Shown here in pieces: positions 61,980 through 64,000 of a stretch of 64,000 nucleotides of DNA; the first letter of the stretch is position 1, and every line of letters begins with the position of its first letter. Below the pieces are notes generated by a model. It was not told the origin of the DNA. It did not search any database and saw only the letters and a program-made list of their open reading frames with translations. A program made the position numbers and the translations under genes. Source of the stretch: Flavobacterium difficile (GTDB taxonomy: Bacteria; Bacteroidota; Bacteroidia; Flavobacteriales; Flavobacteriaceae); the NCBI RefSeq assembly GCF_011392115.1, contig NZ_JAAJBT010000002.1:496001-560000 (forward strand). Reading direction: 5' to 3'.

Positions 61980-62750
61980 ATGAAAATAGCCTTATTGATA
62001 GACGGAGACAATGCGCAAGCTTCTCTAATTCAGGAAATTATTGCAGAAGTGAGTAAGTATGGCAAAGCCACAATTCGAAGAATTTATGGAGATTGGACGC
62101 GTTCTGGCATGAACAGTTGGAAACCTATTTTAAATGAAAATTCTATAAATGCCATGCAGAATTTCGCTTATACTTCGGGTAAAAACGCCACGGATGGCGC
62201 CATGATTATTGATGCTATGGACATTCTTCATTCTGATGCTATTGATGGTTTTTGTATCGTTTCTAGTGATAGTGATTTTACTGGTTTAGCCAAACGAATT
62301 CGCGAACAAGGTTTGTTTGTGATGGGAATAGGACGCAGTACTACTCCTGTAGCTTTTAAAAATTCTTGTGAAATATTTACACAAACTGAAAACCTAATGG
62401 CAGTAGAGCAAGAAGTAGAAGAAGCACAGGAAGTGGTAACCCAATCCAAAACAAATAAGAAACGTGTTCCATCTTTAAAAACTGAAAAAAGTAAGGCTGG
62501 TCATGCAAAACTAAAAATCGACCGAGAAGATTTAATCAAAATAGACAAAGCTTTCAATTTAGCTTCCAATGAAGAAGACGGCACCCACATTGCCAAAGTC
62601 GGTATTATTTTAAGACAAATAGATCCAAGTTTTGATTCTAGAACGTTTGGGTTTAAAAACTTGTCGCAATTGTTTGAACATATAAAAAAGTATCAAGTAA
62701 TTAAGAATGATGTTAACGGTTTGAATCATCCTTTAGTGAAGTTAAAGTAA
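61980..62750 (+). CDS. NYN-domain ribonuclease-like protein with OST-HTH domain
   Basis: 256 residues. The NYN (PIN-like, LabA/DUF88) domain fills ~1-140 with LLIDGDNAQAS (Asp), DGAMIIDAMDIL (Asp), IVSSDSDFTGLAKRIREQG (two Asp). A basic linker (KTNKKRVPSLKTEKSKAG) leads to a C-terminal OST-HTH/LOTUS domain (~180-256; GTHIAKVGIILRQIDPSFDSRTFGFKNLSQLFEHI, in parts). It probably acts on RNA. A NUDIX gene follows 129 bases later. Confidence 0.87.
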   Translation: MKIALLIDGDNAQASLIQEIIAEVSKYGKATIRRIYGDWTRSGMNSWKPILNENSINAMQNFAYTSGKNATDGAMIIDAMDILHSDAIDGFCIVSSDSDFTGLAKRIREQGLFVMGIGRSTTPVAFKNSCEIFTQTENLMAVEQEVEEAQEVVTQSKTNKKRVPSLKTEKSKAGHAKLKIDREDLIKIDKAFNLASNEEDGTHIAKVGIILRQIDPSFDSRTFGFKNLSQLFEHIKKYQVIKNDVNGLNHPLVKLK

Positions 62751-62879
62751 TACTTAGTTCAAAATAAAAGTGTTTTGGAAAAGGTGTGTCGCTATTTAAT
62801 TATAATAATTGTAGCGCTTTGTTTTCTTTACAGCGTGGCTATTTCAAAACATTCCAACTATCAAACATAGTAAAAGAAT

Positions 62880-63278
62880 ATGAAAATTATTGATAAAATT
62901 GCTTGGATTGCTATTAAAAATAAAACCTTACTTTCTACAAAGAGTTATGGTAAAAAAGTATTTTATATTCCTGGTGGCAAACGCGAACAGGAGGAATCTG
63001 ATGCCGATACTTTGCTTCGAGAAATTGCTGAGGAACTTGATGTGTATTTGATTCAAAGTACCCTAAATTTTGTAGGTATTTTTGAAGCGCAAGCCGATGG
63101 TCATGAAGAAGGTACGGTGGTTCGCATGACCTGTTATACCGGAGCTTATACAGGCGTTTTAAAAGCATCTTCAGAAATTGAATGTTTTGAGTGGTTGCGC
63201 TATGCTGATAAAGATAAAATTTCAGAAGTGGATAAATTAATTTTTGACTTTTTATACGATCAGGATCTAATTGATTAG
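62880..63278 (+). CDS. NUDIX hydrolase
   Basis: 132 residues. Nudix box GGKREQEESDADTLLREIAEEL (in parts GGKREQEESDADTLLRE and IAEEL) is complete. N-terminal IDKIAWIAIKNKTLLSTKS is the usual strand. Substrate unknown. It is unlike the NUDIX at 32062 in its flanks, so not a recent duplicate. Confidence 0.86.
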   Translation: MKIIDKIAWIAIKNKTLLSTKSYGKKVFYIPGGKREQEESDADTLLREIAEELDVYLIQSTLNFVGIFEAQADGHEEGTVVRMTCYTGAYTGVLKASSEIECFEWLRYADKDKISEVDKLIFDFLYDQDLID

Positions 63279-63731
63279 TACTTTTTTCAAAATCATCCAC
63301 AACAAAATAATTTGGTATCTTTCTGTTTGGAAAACTATTTCATCGGAAACATTGCTATTAATAAAAAACTTTAAAGTGCAATCGCCTTTTTTTGGTCTTT
63401 AACTAACTATTAACGAGTGTAGTTCATAAAATGAATATAAGTTATGATGCCAATGAAATTAAGTTTGCTAATCAATCAATAAGTCGCCAATGGAAAATAC
63501 GTTAATACTAACTTTCACTTTCTTATAGAACTAGAATAAATGAAGTAATAACAATCAAATGAAACTTTTTCATACCTTTTTTTAAATATTCTATGACATT
63601 AATTTGATGCATACAATTATATATTACTAATTTTAACTTGTGTTTGTTTTTACAATACACACATGAATAAGTACCAACCCTATTAAAAAAAACACTAAAA
63701 CAAAAAAAAACACTAAAACAATAAAACCCGA
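63279..63731. other. 453-bp gap without a gene
   Basis: AT-rich, with A-runs and ACACTAAAACA repeats just before the next gene (63691-63724). No coding sequence above ~25 codons with a sensible start. Probably a leader or promoter region. Confidence 0.5.
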
Positions 63732-64000
63732 ATGAAAAAAATAATTTTTATAATTTTAACTAGTTTGACATTTCAAGCCAATGCTCAAAATTTATTTCCA
63801 ATTAAATTAGATAACTGTAAAACTGATAAATTTTGTCTTGACTGTGGTGATGTCAAAGCAGGATATGACGAAAAGGAGTTTTTGAAACTACAAGAAAAAC
63901 TAAACCAAGAATTAAACCTACAAGGTATTAAAGGTTCAGTTAAGTTTCAGATACTTGTTGATTCAAAAGGACGAGCTTGTGTATTGAGTCATACAGACCA
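63732..64000 (+). CDS. Exported TonB-C-like protein, 3' truncated
   Basis: 89 codons to the window edge. Signal peptide MKKIIFILTSLTFQANAQ-type (MKKIIFIILTSLTFQANAQ). The mature part has DNCKTDKFCLDCGDVK and KLQEKLNQELNLQGIKGSVKFQILVDSKGRACVLSH, which fits a TonB C-terminal-like beta domain with three early cysteines. A cell-surface or periplasmic role is inferred. Confidence 0.6.
   Translation, partial: MKKIIFIILTSLTFQANAQNLFPIKLDNCKTDKFCLDCGDVKAGYDEKEFLKLQEKLNQELNLQGIKGSVKFQILVDSKGRACVLSHTD

Overview
The window is low-GC DNA from a member of the Bacteroidota, most likely a Flavobacterium-like marine or freshwater flavobacterium. The evidence is a type IX secretion (T9SS) C-terminal sorting domain on the first protein, promoters of the Bacteroidota type (-33 TTG, -7 TAnnTTTG), a flavobacterial-type proteorhodopsin with a divergent blh, and lineage-typical small families. 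Identifications rest on motif recognition, because no database search could be run.

Bases 1-27900 are mostly chromosomal backbone. They hold a secreted endonuclease I (5' truncated), mdh, a nitronate monooxygenase/DUF4442 pair, the proteorhodopsin-blh pair around a doubled palindrome, dnaK, a DUF2809 protein, a serine hydrolase, rarD, a DEAD-box helicase, sdaA, a porin/DUF389 operon, panB, an RluA-type pseudouridine synthase, and a long run tpx-dgkA-ftsK-lolA-lptF/G-ribBA. The run ends at tRNA-Ser(UGA) and its terminator. Heptad repeats (AACTTCY) recur just upstream of genes, and a composite 14-bp repeat array follows the DEAD-box gene.

From 27900 onward the DNA is accessory and carries repeats, remnants and defence or stress genes. 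In order: two Bacteroidota-specific small genes and a six-copy repeat; a possible origin (DnaA boxes) in front of a winged-helix/AAA+ protein; a NUDIX gene overlapping a PLD-nuclease/SF2-helicase protein that ends in a LexA/S24-like autopeptidase domain; an AbiEi/AbiEii toxin-antitoxin pair; a DUF559 nuclease between about 210-bp direct repeats; and a decayed DUF2130 gene.

Bases 40014-50684 are a large one-strand Ter stress-response operon: three TerD-family proteins, a HAD hydrolase and a phosphoribosyltransferase (candidate nucleotide-like metabolite module), three TerY-type vWA proteins, a PP2C phosphatase and a kinase-like protein (TerY-P triad), TerC, an OmpA-like protein, and two small proteins. 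Bases 50778-58029 are a WYL-regulator island: a DEDDh exonuclease, two DUF262 proteins (one with a DUF1524 HNH nuclease), a metallophosphoesterase broken by one stop codon, a stand-alone FtsZ C-terminal-domain protein, an Asp-box mini-protein and an unknown. A conserved GCCG...TTTGTC...TAnnTTTG promoter motif lies before the WYL gene and before two later genes of the island. HipBA, an HsdR_N-like protein, a NYN/OST-HTH protein, a second NUDIX and a truncated exported protein finish the window.

Two regulatory threads tie the accessory part together: the WYL-island promoter motif, and an ACGGA-type palindrome placed 35-36 bp upstream of a -7 box before the NUDIX/helicase pair, the Ter operon and the HsdR_N-like gene. 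The best candidates for undescribed biology are the helicase/S24 fusion with its possible self-cleavage switch, the WYL island with its FtsZ C-domain protein, and the DUF559 repeat element.
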